The notes under the pieces are model-generated. The model saw only the letters and a list, made by a program, of their open reading frames with translations, was not told where the DNA came from and did no database searches. This document shows positions 9,042-19,191 of a DNA stretch of 64,000 bases, piece by piece (position 1 is the stretch's first letter; each line of letters starts with the position of its first letter). The stretch comes from Kribbella pratensis (GTDB taxonomy: Bacteria > Actinomycetota > Actinomycetes > Propionibacteriales > Kribbellaceae), in the NCBI RefSeq assembly GCF_004366075.1, contig NZ_SODU01000001.1, positions 682,001-746,000 of the forward strand, in the 5' to 3' direction. Made by a program: the position numbers and the translations under genes.

Positions 9042-10964
9042 TCATCGGTAGCGGCGCGACTTGTTCTCCGTCTTCGATTCGCCGGGGTGCCATTCGGCGA
9101 TCCACGGGCCGGTTCCCTCCGAAGGATCCACGATGCCGTCCTCGAGCCAGGTGTGTTTCCCGTCGAGCACCTGCCGAGCCAGCCCTCGATCGGCGTCGTC
9201 AGTGTTGCTCCACAGCTGCTCGAACAGGTGGTCGACCCGGAGCCGCGCCTGCTCGCAGAACACCGCCGCCAGCTCGTACGCCGACTCACCCTCAGCGGCG
9301 CCGCGTAGCGTTGCGGCCCGCGAACAGGAGGCGGCCATCGCGAACAGTTCGGCGCCGATGTCCACGATCCTGGCCAGGAAGCCCTGCCTGTACTCGAGCT
9401 TCGCCTGCCATCGACCCATCCCGTAGAACGTCTGCCGCGCGAGCTTGCGCGACGACCGCTCGACGTACCGCAAGTGCTTCGCGAGCGGCCCGAACTCTCG
9501 GTACGACCTGGGATCGGATCCCTTGCCGACGGCGAGCTGCGGCAGCCATTTGGCGTAGAACCCGCTCGCGTTCACCGCCGCCCTCGCCTTTGCCTGGAGA
9601 TCTGCGTCCGGTGAGGCCAGATCGCCGGCCGCGGCCAGGTGTGCGTCGACCGCCTCCCGGGCGATCAGCAGATGCATGATCTCGGTGGAGCCCTCGAAGA
9701 TCCGGTTGATCCGCAAGTCACGCAGGATCTGCTCCGCCGGCACCGCGCGTTCACCCCGGGCCGCGAGCGAGTCGGCGGTCTCGTACCCGCGTCCGCCGCG
9801 GATCTGCACCAGCTCGTCGGCGATCCGCCAGGCCATCTCGCTGGACCACAGCTTGGCCAGCGCCGCCTCGATCCGGATGTCCTTGGTGCCCGCGTCGGCC
9901 AGGTTCGCCGACAGGTCCAGTACAGCCTCGAGCGCGAACGTGGTGGCCGCGATGAACGAGATCTTCTCGGCCACGGCCGCGTGGGCGCCGATCGGCCGAC
10001 CCCACTGGACGCGCTCCACGGACCATTCCCGCGCGATCTTCAGGCACCACTTGGCGGCTGCGGTGGTAGTCGCCGGAATGGACAACCGACCGGTGTTCAG
10101 GGTGGTGAGCGCGATCCGCAGGCCGGCGCCTTCCCGTCCCAGCCGGTTCTCGACCGGCACCCGGACCTGGTGGAAACGAGTCACGCCGTTCTCGATCCCG
10201 CGCAAGCCCATGAACGCATTGCGGTTCTCCACCGTGATCCCCGGCGAGTCGGCCTCGACCACGAACGCGCTGATGCCACCCGGCTCGCCGTCATGCTCGG
10301 GTACGCGCGCCATCACCACGACCAGCTCGGCGATGACGCCGTTCGTCGTCCACAGCTTCACTCCGTCGAGGAGGTAGGCCGTACCGTCGTCTGTCGGGGT
10401 TGCGGTCGAGGCCATCCGCGCCGGATCCGAGCCCACATCAGGCTCCGTGAGCAGGAACGCGGTGACCGCACCGGCAGCGCAGCGGGGCAGGAACCGCTCC
10501 TTCTGCTCGTCGGTGCCGAACATCTTCACCGGCTCCGGCACCCCGATCGACTGATGTGCGGAGACGAGCGCGCTCATACTCGGATGCACCGACGCGACCA
10601 GCATCAGCGCCTTGCCGTAGTACGACATCGGCAGGCCCAGGCCGCCGTACTCGGTAGGGATCTTGATCCCGAAGACGCCCAGCTCCGCGAGCCCTCGCAA
10701 GTACTCGTCCGGGATCTTCGCCTCTCGCTCGATCAGCAGGCCGTCGAGGGTCGCGCAGTACGCCGCCAGCCGGGCGATGAACTCATCGCCGCGGGCAGCG
10801 TCGTCCGCCGCGATCGCGTGCGGTTGCGGGTGGATCAGCGACAGGTCGAAGTCGCCGAGGTACAGCTTCTTCGCGAAGCTCGGCCGGGTCCACTCGGTCT
10901 CCCGAGCCGCCTCCGCTACCTCTCGGGCCTCACGCTCGCCGACCTGCCGTGTCGTAGCCGTCAC
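9042..10964 (-). CDS. Acyl-CoA dehydrogenase, large FadE/VLCAD-like type
   Basis: The 640-residue flavoprotein has an N-terminal helical domain (PDEYLRGLAELGVFGIKIP, EYGGLGLP), the FAD/substrate signature AFLLTEPDVGSDPARM, and the later KLWSSEMAWRIADELVQIRG-type helix followed by GRGYETADSL. FEGSTEIMHLLIAREAVD is the usual end of the core domain. About 200 residues follow, as in very-long-chain enzymes and some FadE proteins, which are longer than the roughly 390-residue short-chain forms. It would catalyse the alpha,beta-dehydrogenation of an acyl-CoA in fatty-acid breakdown. It is the last gene after an aldo/keto reductase pair, with a separate dyad just upstream that suggests its own control. 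Confidence 0.9.
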   Translation of the reverse strand: MTATTRQVGEREAREVAEAARETEWTRPSFAKKLYLGDFDLSLIHPQPHAIAADDAARGDEFIARLAAYCATLDGLLIEREAKIPDEYLRGLAELGVFGIKIPTEYGGLGLPMSYYGKALMLVASVHPSMSALVSAHQSIGVPEPVKMFGTDEQKERFLPRCAAGAVTAFLLTEPDVGSDPARMASTATPTDDGTAYLLDGVKLWTTNGVIAELVVVMARVPEHDGEPGGISAFVVEADSPGITVENRNAFMGLRGIENGVTRFHQVRVPVENRLGREGAGLRIALTTLNTGRLSIPATTTAAAKWCLKIAREWSVERVQWGRPIGAHAAVAEKISFIAATTFALEAVLDLSANLADAGTKDIRIEAALAKLWSSEMAWRIADELVQIRGGRGYETADSLAARGERAVPAEQILRDLRINRIFEGSTEIMHLLIAREAVDAHLAAAGDLASPDADLQAKARAAVNASGFYAKWLPQLAVGKGSDPRSYREFGPLAKHLRYVERSSRKLARQTFYGMGRWQAKLEYRQGFLARIVDIGAELFAMAASCSRAATLRGAAEGESAYELAAVFCEQARLRVDHLFEQLWSNTDDADRGLARQVLDGKHTWLEDGIVDPSEGTGPWIAEWHPGESKTENKSRRYR

Positions 10965-10990
10965 GGGTATCCCTCCTCGCCTGAGGACTC

Positions 10991-11005
10991 CTAACTACCC
11001 GTTAG
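10991..11005. promoter_or_regulatory. Putative TetR-type operator upstream of the acyl-CoA dehydrogenase
   Basis: CTAAC-N5-GTTAG is a perfect 5-bp dyad in the 65-bp gap between the reductase stop and the dehydrogenase start, 27 bp from the latter. Short dyads like this are typical of TetR-family fatty-acid regulators. No such regulator is encoded in the window. Confidence 0.4.
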
Positions 11006-11029
11006 TACCCCAAACGAGCTCGTGGCAAC

Positions 11030-12028
<999 letters not shown>

Positions 12029-12907
12029 TCAGGCCTCGGGGATTTCGATGCTGCCGAACCCTCGCGTGATGGTCTCCGGCGCCGGGCCGCCGCGGATCCC
12101 GGTCTCGAGGGCGTCGATCGCGGCGAGCTGCTCGCCGGTCAGCTCGAAGTCGAAGACGGCGATGTTCTCCGCGATCCGGGACGGGGTGACCGACTTCGGA
12201 ATCGGCTGCCGCCCTTCCTGCAGGTGCCAGCGCAACATCACCTGCGCAGGCGTACGTCGGTGCGCCGCGGCGATCTCCAGGATCGTTGGATCCTCCAGCG
12301 TCGACCCCTTCGAGCCGCCCCGGTAGAAGGTGATCCCGCCGATCGGCGACCATGCCTGGTTCAGGATGCCCCGCTCGTTGTCATAGGCAAGCAGCTCGGG
12401 CTGCTGGAAGTAAGGGTGGATCTCGAGCTGGTTGACCGCCGGCACGACCCCGGTCCCGGCCAGCAGCCGGTCCAGGTGCGGCGGCATGAAGTTCGACACG
12501 CCGATCGCACGAACCTTGCCGTCGGCAAGCAACTTCTCCAGTGCCTGATAGGCGCCGATGGTGCGCTCGAAGTCACTCGGAACCGCCTGATGCAGGATCA
12601 GCAGGTCGATCTGCTCGACGCCGAGCTTCCCGGCGCTCTTGTCGAACGCGTGCAGAGTCTCGTCGTACCCGTAGTCGACAACCCAGATCTTCGTTTCCAC
12701 GAACACGTCGTCCAGGCCCGAGCGCCGGATCGCCTCGCCGACCTCACGCTCGTTGCCGTACGCCGCCGCCGTGTCCACGTGCCGATACCCGACCTCCAGC
12801 GCGGTCTCGACAGCCGCGATCGTCTCGTCGGGCGGCGTCTGGAAGACACCGAACCCGATGGCCGGCATCTCCACACCGTTGTTCAACTTGATCGTCGGGA
12901 CGTTCAT
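12029..12907 (-). CDS. Aldo/keto reductase, 2,5-diketogluconate-reductase-like group
   Basis: The 292-residue product shows GVEMPAIGFGVFQTPPDET, YRHVDTAAAYGNEREVGEAI (Asp, Tyr), VFVETKIWV (Lys), LLILHQAVP (His) and the cofactor tail QPIPKSVTPSRIAEN. The ATG at 12907 fits the family N-terminus; a frame start at 12928 would add seven residues. It is the first gene of a two-reductase transcript and belongs to a different AKR subgroup from its neighbour, so this is not a simple tandem duplication. About 200 bp separate it from the divergent phosphatase gene. Confidence 0.88.
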   Translation of the reverse strand: MNVPTIKLNNGVEMPAIGFGVFQTPPDETIAAVETALEVGYRHVDTAAAYGNEREVGEAIRRSGLDDVFVETKIWVVDYGYDETLHAFDKSAGKLGVEQIDLLILHQAVPSDFERTIGAYQALEKLLADGKVRAIGVSNFMPPHLDRLLAGTGVVPAVNQLEIHPYFQQPELLAYDNERGILNQAWSPIGGITFYRGGSKGSTLEDPTILEIAAAHRRTPAQVMLRWHLQEGRQPIPKSVTPSRIAENIAVFDFELTGEQLAAIDALETGIRGGPAPETITRGFGSIEIPEA

Positions 12908-13111
12908 GCCGCCACCGTAGGGCCGCACGCCGCGGCCAGGGAGTCACTGCCGTTCCAGGTACTGCCAGTGCCCCCTTGGTCCACCTACGCACGATGGCTT
13001 GACGTGGCCCGGTTTCCAGCGTCCCATGAGCTAAGGCAACGAGGCGCTGGGCCCCGGCCGGAGAGTTGGACAGGGTGAAGCTGCCGCGGATAGTGACTCC
13101 GTAGAAGAGCC

Positions 13112-14905
13112 ATGTCCGGGCGCGCGCGAGCTTCTTGGACCATGAGTCCGCTCAGGCTGCGCCTACCGGCGGAACTGCGCCGCACCGTCGCGGCCATCGT
13201 TCTGGTCGGAGCGGCCTACTATCTCGGTGCGCGTCTGGGCCTGAGTCTGTCGCTGGTCGAGCGAAACGTCACGCCGCTGTGGCCGCCCAGCGGCATCGCG
13301 CTCGCTGCGTTCCTCGTTCTGGGTAGGTCGATGTGGCCGGCGGTCGCGCTGGCAGCTCTGGCCGTCAATCTGCCGATCAGCGCCGGTCCGTTGCCCGCGC
13401 TGTTCACCGCCGTGGGCAACACCCTTGCACCACTCGTCGCGGCGATCGTCCTCGAGCGCGTCGGCTTCCGGCGTCACCTGGACAGCCGGCGTGATGCGTT
13501 GGCGATCGTCTTCCTCGGTGCGCTCGCAAGCATGACGATCAGCGCGACCATCGGCGCCACCACGCTCGTAGCCTCGAACGCAATCAGCATCGATCAGCTC
13601 GCCGGTGCGTGGGCGGTCTGGTGGACCGGCGACGCGATGGGAGTGCTCGCCGTCGCGCCGTTCCTTTTGTGCATCCCTTTGTTCTGGGAGCTCGAGCCGT
13701 GGCCCGCCGCGCGCTGGCTCGAGGCCGCGGCAATCCTCGTGCTGACTACTGTGCTTGCGTTGTGGACTGCGTCCTCAGGCCTGTCATTGTTGTTCCTGGT
13801 GCTGCCGTCCCTGGGCTGGGCCTCGTGGCGTCTCCAGTTGCGCGGAGCCGCACCAGCCGCGCTGACAGCCTCACTGATCGCAACCTGGTCGGCCACACAC
13901 GAATTCGGTCCCTTCGCGGGTACGTCGCTGCTGGAGAAGATGCTGACCCTTCAGGCGTTCAACGCCACCGTCGCGCTCACGTCGTTCTTCCTCGCCGCTC
14001 TCGTGACCGAGCGGATGCGATTTGCCCGCGCGCTGATGTCAGCGGCTGCGGACCTGGAGGAGCGCGTCAAGACTCGCACTGCGCAGCTGACGGCAACCAA
14101 CGACCGGCTGCGCCGCGAGATTCACCAGCGGTACGAGACCGAACAGCAGTTGACCCTGGAAGAGGCGCGGACCCGGCGCGAGCACCAGATCGCGGAAACG
14201 CTGCAACGCAGCCTGCTCCCGGACCGGATGCCGGACATCCCTGGCGTGACCGTGGCCGCCCGCTACGTCCCAGCGACCGCGGACCTGCATGTCGGCGGCG
14301 ACTGGTACGACGTGATCCCCCTCCGCGGAGGCCTGGTCGGTCTTGTCATCGGCGATGTTGCCGGGCACGGCCTGCAAGCCGCGGCCGCCATGGCACAGCT
14401 GAGGACGGCGGTCCGGGCGTACGCCGTACACGATCCATCACCAGTAGCGGTGATGAACGGAGTGCACGAGCTGGTCCATCAGCTGCCAATGGCCGAGATG
14501 GTGACCTTGCTCTATGTCCTGTATGACCCGGACGCCGGCACGATACGGTTCACGAACGCCGGACATCCGCCCGCCCTCCTGATCGACGGCGGAGACACGC
14601 GGTACCTCGAGGGTGGACTCGCCCCGCCGCTCGGCGTACTCGCGCAATGGGACTATGCCGAGGCAACCCAGGCTGTGCGGCCTGGAGCCACTCTGCTGCT
14701 GTACACCGACGGGCTTGTCGAGGAGCGCACTCTGTCGATTCAGGACGGACTCGATCGGCTGCTCGCCGAAGCGTCCGGAGGTCAGGCCGACCTCGAGGCT
14801 CTCTGCGACCACGTCCTGTCGGTACTCCCCGAGAGCGGCGACGTCGCCGACGACATCGCACTGGTCGCGCTCCGGCCATGGCCTGACACTGATCCGCGGC
14901 CCTGA
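13112..14905 (+). CDS. MASE1 membrane sensor joined to a SpoIIE-type PP2C phosphatase
   Basis: The 597-residue protein has a MASE1-like module (about 20-310) with roughly eight membrane helices, including NVTPLWPPSGIALAAFLVLG. A coiled linker follows (LEERVKTRTAQLTATNDRL), then a PP2C/SpoIIE domain: AETLQRSLLPD, VGGDWYDVIPL, VIGDVAGHGLQAAAAM, TLLLYTDGLVE and DVADDIALVAL. These Asp residues form the metal site, so the phosphatase looks active. Such enzymes usually act on anti-sigma-factor antagonists, but no anti-sigma pair is encoded here, so its target lies elsewhere. The start could also be the ATG at 13142. Confidence 0.88.
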   Translation: MSGRARASWTMSPLRLRLPAELRRTVAAIVLVGAAYYLGARLGLSLSLVERNVTPLWPPSGIALAAFLVLGRSMWPAVALAALAVNLPISAGPLPALFTAVGNTLAPLVAAIVLERVGFRRHLDSRRDALAIVFLGALASMTISATIGATTLVASNAISIDQLAGAWAVWWTGDAMGVLAVAPFLLCIPLFWELEPWPAARWLEAAAILVLTTVLALWTASSGLSLLFLVLPSLGWASWRLQLRGAAPAALTASLIATWSATHEFGPFAGTSLLEKMLTLQAFNATVALTSFFLAALVTERMRFARALMSAAADLEERVKTRTAQLTATNDRLRREIHQRYETEQQLTLEEARTRREHQIAETLQRSLLPDRMPDIPGVTVAARYVPATADLHVGGDWYDVIPLRGGLVGLVIGDVAGHGLQAAAAMAQLRTAVRAYAVHDPSPVAVMNGVHELVHQLPMAEMVTLLYVLYDPDAGTIRFTNAGHPPALLIDGGDTRYLEGGLAPPLGVLAQWDYAEATQAVRPGATLLLYTDGLVEERTLSIQDGLDRLLAEASGGQADLEALCDHVLSVLPESGDVADDIALVALRPWPDTDPRP

Positions 14906-15001
14906 CGGCACAACAATCCTCATGCGCCGCAACGTGGTAGAGCCGAGGTCGGACGTCCGAGCGGCCTGGCGTTGGCCGGGCTGCGAACTCGACGTACACC
15001 G

Positions 15002-17761
15002 TCACATCGGCGGTGGTTGGTCCAGACCGAGGCGCGCAGCGATGGCCGCTGCTTGCACCCTGGTCTGTACCCCGAGCTTGTCCAGGATGTGGGTCACGTG
15101 GACGCTTGCGGTCTTGGGGCTCATGTAGAGGGCCTTGCCGATCTCACGATTGGTGAGCCCATCGGCCAGCAGTCCCAGGACCTGCCGCTCGCGGTCTGTC
15201 AGCGCGGGCCGACCCGCCGGGCCCGGCACCGGCTCCGGCTGATCGTCGGCCGTGGTGTCTCGTCCCGTGTCGATGCGCGCGAGTCGGGCGAGTTTGCCGA
15301 TCTGCTCGAGCAGCGGAGCCGCGCGGAGGCGTTCGGCAAGGTGCCGCGCCGCGCTGAGTTGTTCGGCGGCTGTACGCCGGGCAGCGGCGCCGGGTCGGCC
15401 GGCGAGGACCGCCTCGGCGGCGCGAAGGCGTGCCTGCGCCTCCTCGTACGGCCGCCCGAGCGCGGACCATTCCCGCGCCGCGATCAGCCACGGATCAGGG
15501 TCGAAGCCGCCGACGGCGCGCGATCGCTCGCCATCGATCACGGCGGACACGGCCGCTCGGGTCCTGCTCTTGGTGACGCCGCCGAGTCGCGACACCAACT
15601 GCTCGAGGCGATCCGGCGCACCGACGGCCGCGGCCGCCTCGAGACCGGTGAGCAGGAGCTCGACCTCCACATCCTTGTCCGCGCTTGCGTGCACCGTGCC
15701 GGCCACTGACAACGCCAGTTCGAGCGCCTCCTCCGCATGGCCGGTCTGCAACAGCAGGCGTGTTCGGGCTTCGCCGTACCCTCCAACGAACAGTGGTTGA
15801 TCACGTTCACGCAGGGATGCCGCCTGCAGCAGCGACTGCTCCGCCGCCGCGATGTCACCGCGGGCAAGGTGTACGTGGACCGCCATCACCTGGAAGAAGC
15901 CGAGGTCGGACGGTGCAGACGACTCGGGCATCCAGGCAACAGCCTCGTCCCACCGCCCGGACTCGTAGAGCGCCTGGACAACGTTGCCGTCCATGAGGTC
16001 TTCCAGCCAGTGCCGGCCCAGCATCAGCCGACGCACACGCTGCCCGACGAAGCCGGCGACCTGGATGGCTCGGTCCGGGTCACCCAGCCGCAGGTAGACA
16101 TCGGTCAGGCCGGTCCCGGCCATCGCGAGATCCTCGGGTTCGGCCAGCTTGTGCGCGATCGCCAGTGCCGTCTGGTCGTGTCCGAGGGCTTGGGAGAGCA
16201 GGCCCTGGAGACTCGCCCTCATGCCGAGCAGCGCGTGAGCCTTCCCGACCGTGCGGATGTCCGAGTACTTCGTTCCGAGGTCGAGCGCGACCCGCGCCGG
16301 CGCCTCCGCCTCGTCCCACCGTGAGCAGGTGCCGAGCGCCATCGCCTCGCAAGCGCAGATCCTGGCCCACGTCGGCTCGTCGTCGACGGACGCCAACCGC
16401 TGAGCGAGCTCGACGTCGCGCAGTGCCTGCTCGGTATCCCCCACGGTGGTCCCAAGCCAGCAGCGTGTCAACGCAGCGCGCAACACGTCCTCGCGCGTAG
16501 TGGACATGGCTGTCAGATCGCCTTCCAGCAGTGCAGTAGCCGAGGCCGTTTGACCAACAGATCCCAGGTGCGTCGCCGCGGAGACGAGCAACGGCAATTT
16601 CTCGGGTACGCCGGCCGGCACCTTGCGGACCGAGCCCCACAAGGACGCGGCCACGGCGTACCAGTGACCCGCTTCGGCGATCGCATACCCCTGCTCGGCC
16701 GCCATGGCAGCCCGCACCGACCAGACAAGCCCGCGGTCGGGGTCTTCAGCGCGGTGATACTGCTCAGCGACTTCCGCGACTGCGACCGCGCTCGGCCGGC
16801 CGGGCAGCACCGCTTCCAAGCACCTCGCCAGCCTGCCGTGCAGCTGTCGCCGATCACGTGACAACAACCCCTCGTAGGCGACCTCGGCCAGCACGGGGTG
16901 ACGGGCCATCGATCCACGTCCGGGCTCGCGCACCACGAGGCCTGCCGCGCACGCCTCCCAGACAGCGTCTGCGTCACCGGAGGCTGCGGCGAGCAACTCG
17001 TCGTCGGTCAAACCTCGGCCAAGGGTCGCGGCGGCAGCGACCACCATGCGTGCGGGCAACCCGACGGCATCCAGCCTCGATACCAGTACCTGGCGCAGCG
17101 ACTCCGACGGTTCGGCACCACTGCCGGCCAGCTCGGCGTTGAGATAAGGGTTGCCAGCGCTGCGCGCGTACACCGCGGCCACGACCTCAGCGGAACACTC
17201 CGGAAGTTGACGAACGGTCTCCTCGAGAGTCAGCGGGCGGAGGTGTACGTCGGTGACCGACAGAAGGCGCAATTGTTCTCCGAGCCAACGCATGTGCTCG
17301 GGGTCAGGGTCCTCGTCCCGCCAGGTCAGCAGGACCAGCAGACCCTTCGGGGGGAGGTTCCGGCTCAGGTGCGCCAGGAAATCCAGGGTCGACGTATCCG
17401 CCCAGTGCACGTCCTCGACCACAAGTACGGCGCCGCCTTCGGCGATCTCGCCCACCGTACGCATCATGGACTCGACGGCCCACGCTCGACCCGCCGCGAC
17501 GGACGTGAACACCTCGCCGTCGGTATCCCGGCCCACCCCGAGCGCCGCGTCGAGTCCGCCGTACGCCACCGCACCGGACAGCGGCGCGCAGGCACCGCTC
17601 AGGATCCTCAGCCCGGCGGAAGCAGCATCCGCCACGGCGGCACGCACCAGTGTCGTCTTCCCGATCCCCGCGTCACCGCGCACGATCGCGACGGCCGACA
17701 CTCCAGACAGTCCAGCCGTCAGCTCCCCCAGCAGCGCGAGCTCCCTCTCGCGCCCGATCAT
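15002..17761 (-). CDS. LAL-type LuxR regulator with AAA ATPase
   Basis: The 919-residue regulator begins MIGRERELALLGELTAG and has Walker A GDAGIGKTTLV (about 29-39), Walker B VLVVEDVHWAD, a long helical TPR-like middle and a C-terminal LuxR HTH (LTDRERQVLGLLADGLTNRE, then IGKALYMSPKTASVHVTHIL). The start at 17761 has a GGGGGAG site; the frame runs to 17917 without support. It faces a small secreted protein gene across a shared control region. Large LuxR ATPases usually activate catabolic or secondary-metabolite operons on binding a ligand. The ligand is unknown, and the adjacent small gene is the nearest candidate target. Confidence 0.9.
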   Translation of the reverse strand: MIGRERELALLGELTAGLSGVSAVAIVRGDAGIGKTTLVRAAVADAASAGLRILSGACAPLSGAVAYGGLDAALGVGRDTDGEVFTSVAAGRAWAVESMMRTVGEIAEGGAVLVVEDVHWADTSTLDFLAHLSRNLPPKGLLVLLTWRDEDPDPEHMRWLGEQLRLLSVTDVHLRPLTLEETVRQLPECSAEVVAAVYARSAGNPYLNAELAGSGAEPSESLRQVLVSRLDAVGLPARMVVAAAATLGRGLTDDELLAAASGDADAVWEACAAGLVVREPGRGSMARHPVLAEVAYEGLLSRDRRQLHGRLARCLEAVLPGRPSAVAVAEVAEQYHRAEDPDRGLVWSVRAAMAAEQGYAIAEAGHWYAVAASLWGSVRKVPAGVPEKLPLLVSAATHLGSVGQTASATALLEGDLTAMSTTREDVLRAALTRCWLGTTVGDTEQALRDVELAQRLASVDDEPTWARICACEAMALGTCSRWDEAEAPARVALDLGTKYSDIRTVGKAHALLGMRASLQGLLSQALGHDQTALAIAHKLAEPEDLAMAGTGLTDVYLRLGDPDRAIQVAGFVGQRVRRLMLGRHWLEDLMDGNVVQALYESGRWDEAVAWMPESSAPSDLGFFQVMAVHVHLARGDIAAAEQSLLQAASLRERDQPLFVGGYGEARTRLLLQTGHAEEALELALSVAGTVHASADKDVEVELLLTGLEAAAAVGAPDRLEQLVSRLGGVTKSRTRAAVSAVIDGERSRAVGGFDPDPWLIAAREWSALGRPYEEAQARLRAAEAVLAGRPGAAARRTAAEQLSAARHLAERLRAAPLLEQIGKLARLARIDTGRDTTADDQPEPVPGPAGRPALTDRERQVLGLLADGLTNREIGKALYMSPKTASVHVTHILDKLGVQTRVQAAAIAARLGLDQPPPM

Positions 17762-17928
17762 CGCCCCACCCACTCCCCCATCATGCGCCCGAACAGAGGG
17801 GCCGGTAAGGCATCGGCAACGGCCGTCTAAGGAAACACCGCGGCGACCCGCGCGCGGATGCCCGATGTGCTGAACACTCCCGCCGACGGACTGTGGTCGA
17901 ACCACCAACCTCTCCACAAGGAGAAACC

Positions 17929-18225
17929 ATGAACCACAAGCGCATCATCATCACCGCACCCGTCCTCGCCGTCGCCGCGCTCGCGTTCACATCGGCGGAG
18001 TCGAACGCCAAGGACCTGCCGTACCCCGCTCCCGCCGCGGTCGCACCGCACGATCCCAACCCGTCGACCTACGCGGTCCCGACCCAGCCCGCCGCCACCA
18101 CCACCATCGTCTCGGACGACAACGCAGCCGAAGCATTCCAAGCCGGCGCATCAGCCCTCGGCGGAGCCGGCATCGCCCTCGCCGCCATGTGGCTCTACCG
18201 ACGCCGCCACATCCACACCGCCTAG
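17929..18225 (+). CDS. Small secreted or membrane-anchored protein of unknown function
   Basis: The 98-residue product has an N-terminal signal segment (MNHKRIIITAPVLAVAALAF), a Pro/Ala-rich extracellular stretch (YPAPAAVAPHDPNPSTY, PTQPAATTT), then a single hydrophobic helix (ALGGAGIALAAMWLY) ending in RRRHIHTA. A strong AAGGAG lies five bases before the ATG. The layout suggests a cell-surface peptide held by its C-terminal helix with a basic inside tail. It is divergent from the LuxR ATPase gene. I recognise no named family. Confidence 0.7.
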   Translation: MNHKRIIITAPVLAVAALAFTSAESNAKDLPYPAPAAVAPHDPNPSTYAVPTQPAATTTIVSDDNAAEAFQAGASALGGAGIALAAMWLYRRRHIHTA

Positions 18226-18475
18226 AAGCGCTCCAGATCCAACCCCGGATCACCAAAGCCAACTGCCTAACTGGCGTATCCCATGGTCCAGTGACTGTTG
18301 ACCAGGCAACGCCGCCGTCACAGGCCAATCAGGAAGAGTGCGCCTGCGGCGAGCAATCGGCTGCCGGCGAGCATCCGGGGCCGGACCTCCAGAAGCAGGG
18401 CACAAGTCTGTCCGATGCCTCCTGTAGCGTCGCCGGCGAGTTCGGACCCAGGACGACGGCGCAAGGGAGACCAGG

Positions 18476-19090
18476 ATGGCCAGCCCCGGGACAGCGGACA
18501 CGACGGAGGGGTCAGGGACGGCTACGGCTTGGTGCTCTGTGGTCGCGGCACAGTACAGGTCAACCCTCGATGACCTGGCGATCGTCCTGCGCGGTTGTCC
18601 AGATGCCCTCTGGGAGGCAAGCATCTACGAGGTAAAGAAGACCGACCAGTGGGCGTGGCCTCCGACCGATCGTGACGGGCAACCGTTCGATGACCCAGCG
18701 GTCCGGGAGTACAAGCTCCAGGCCTCCTCTGCCGTGTGGCGAACCGCCTCCCACGCGCTCTGGTTCACCGACCTCGACCTGTCCACCACCGAGACTGATT
18801 GGGCACCGCCAGCCCCGTTCTCGCGCGGCGACGAGGACGGCTACGTTGTCCCGCCGACGTACTCTCGCGACCAAGTGTTCGCCTACATCGACCGCTGTCG
18901 GCGGAAGGTCGACACGCTCTTCGCAGACCTAACCGACGATCAGGCCGCCGCGCACCTCGCCGAGCCGCACCGAAACGGCGGAACGTCGCTAGCGGCCGTC
19001 CTTGTTCAGGGCGTCGTCCATCTCCAGCTCCACTCCACCCAGATCCGCACATTCCTCAGAAGTCACGGCATCCGCTGCGAAGATGAGTAA
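18476..19090 (+). CDS. DinB-superfamily four-helix protein
   Basis: The 204 residues include VWRTASHALWFTDLDLS, SRDQVFAYIDRCRRKVDTLF and a late LVQGVVHLQLHSTQIRTFL, with a His in each helix at DinB metal-ligand spacing. DinB/YfiT-like proteins act as thiol-dependent transferases or metal-binding enzymes. AGGGAG sits seven bases before the ATG. No operon partner is evident; the AraC-type gene follows after about 100 bp. Confidence 0.65.
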   Translation: MASPGTADTTEGSGTATAWCSVVAAQYRSTLDDLAIVLRGCPDALWEASIYEVKKTDQWAWPPTDRDGQPFDDPAVREYKLQASSAVWRTASHALWFTDLDLSTTETDWAPPAPFSRGDEDGYVVPPTYSRDQVFAYIDRCRRKVDTLFADLTDDQAAAHLAEPHRNGGTSLAAVLVQGVVHLQLHSTQIRTFLRSHGIRCEDE

Positions 19091-19191
19091 CCCACGCAAA
19101 TGTCTGCGGCCGGTATCGGCGCCAAGTCGATGCCAGCGGCGTACGGCTGGACCAGCCCGGCGCGCGATGCCGGTGGGGCGTCGGCGATGCT

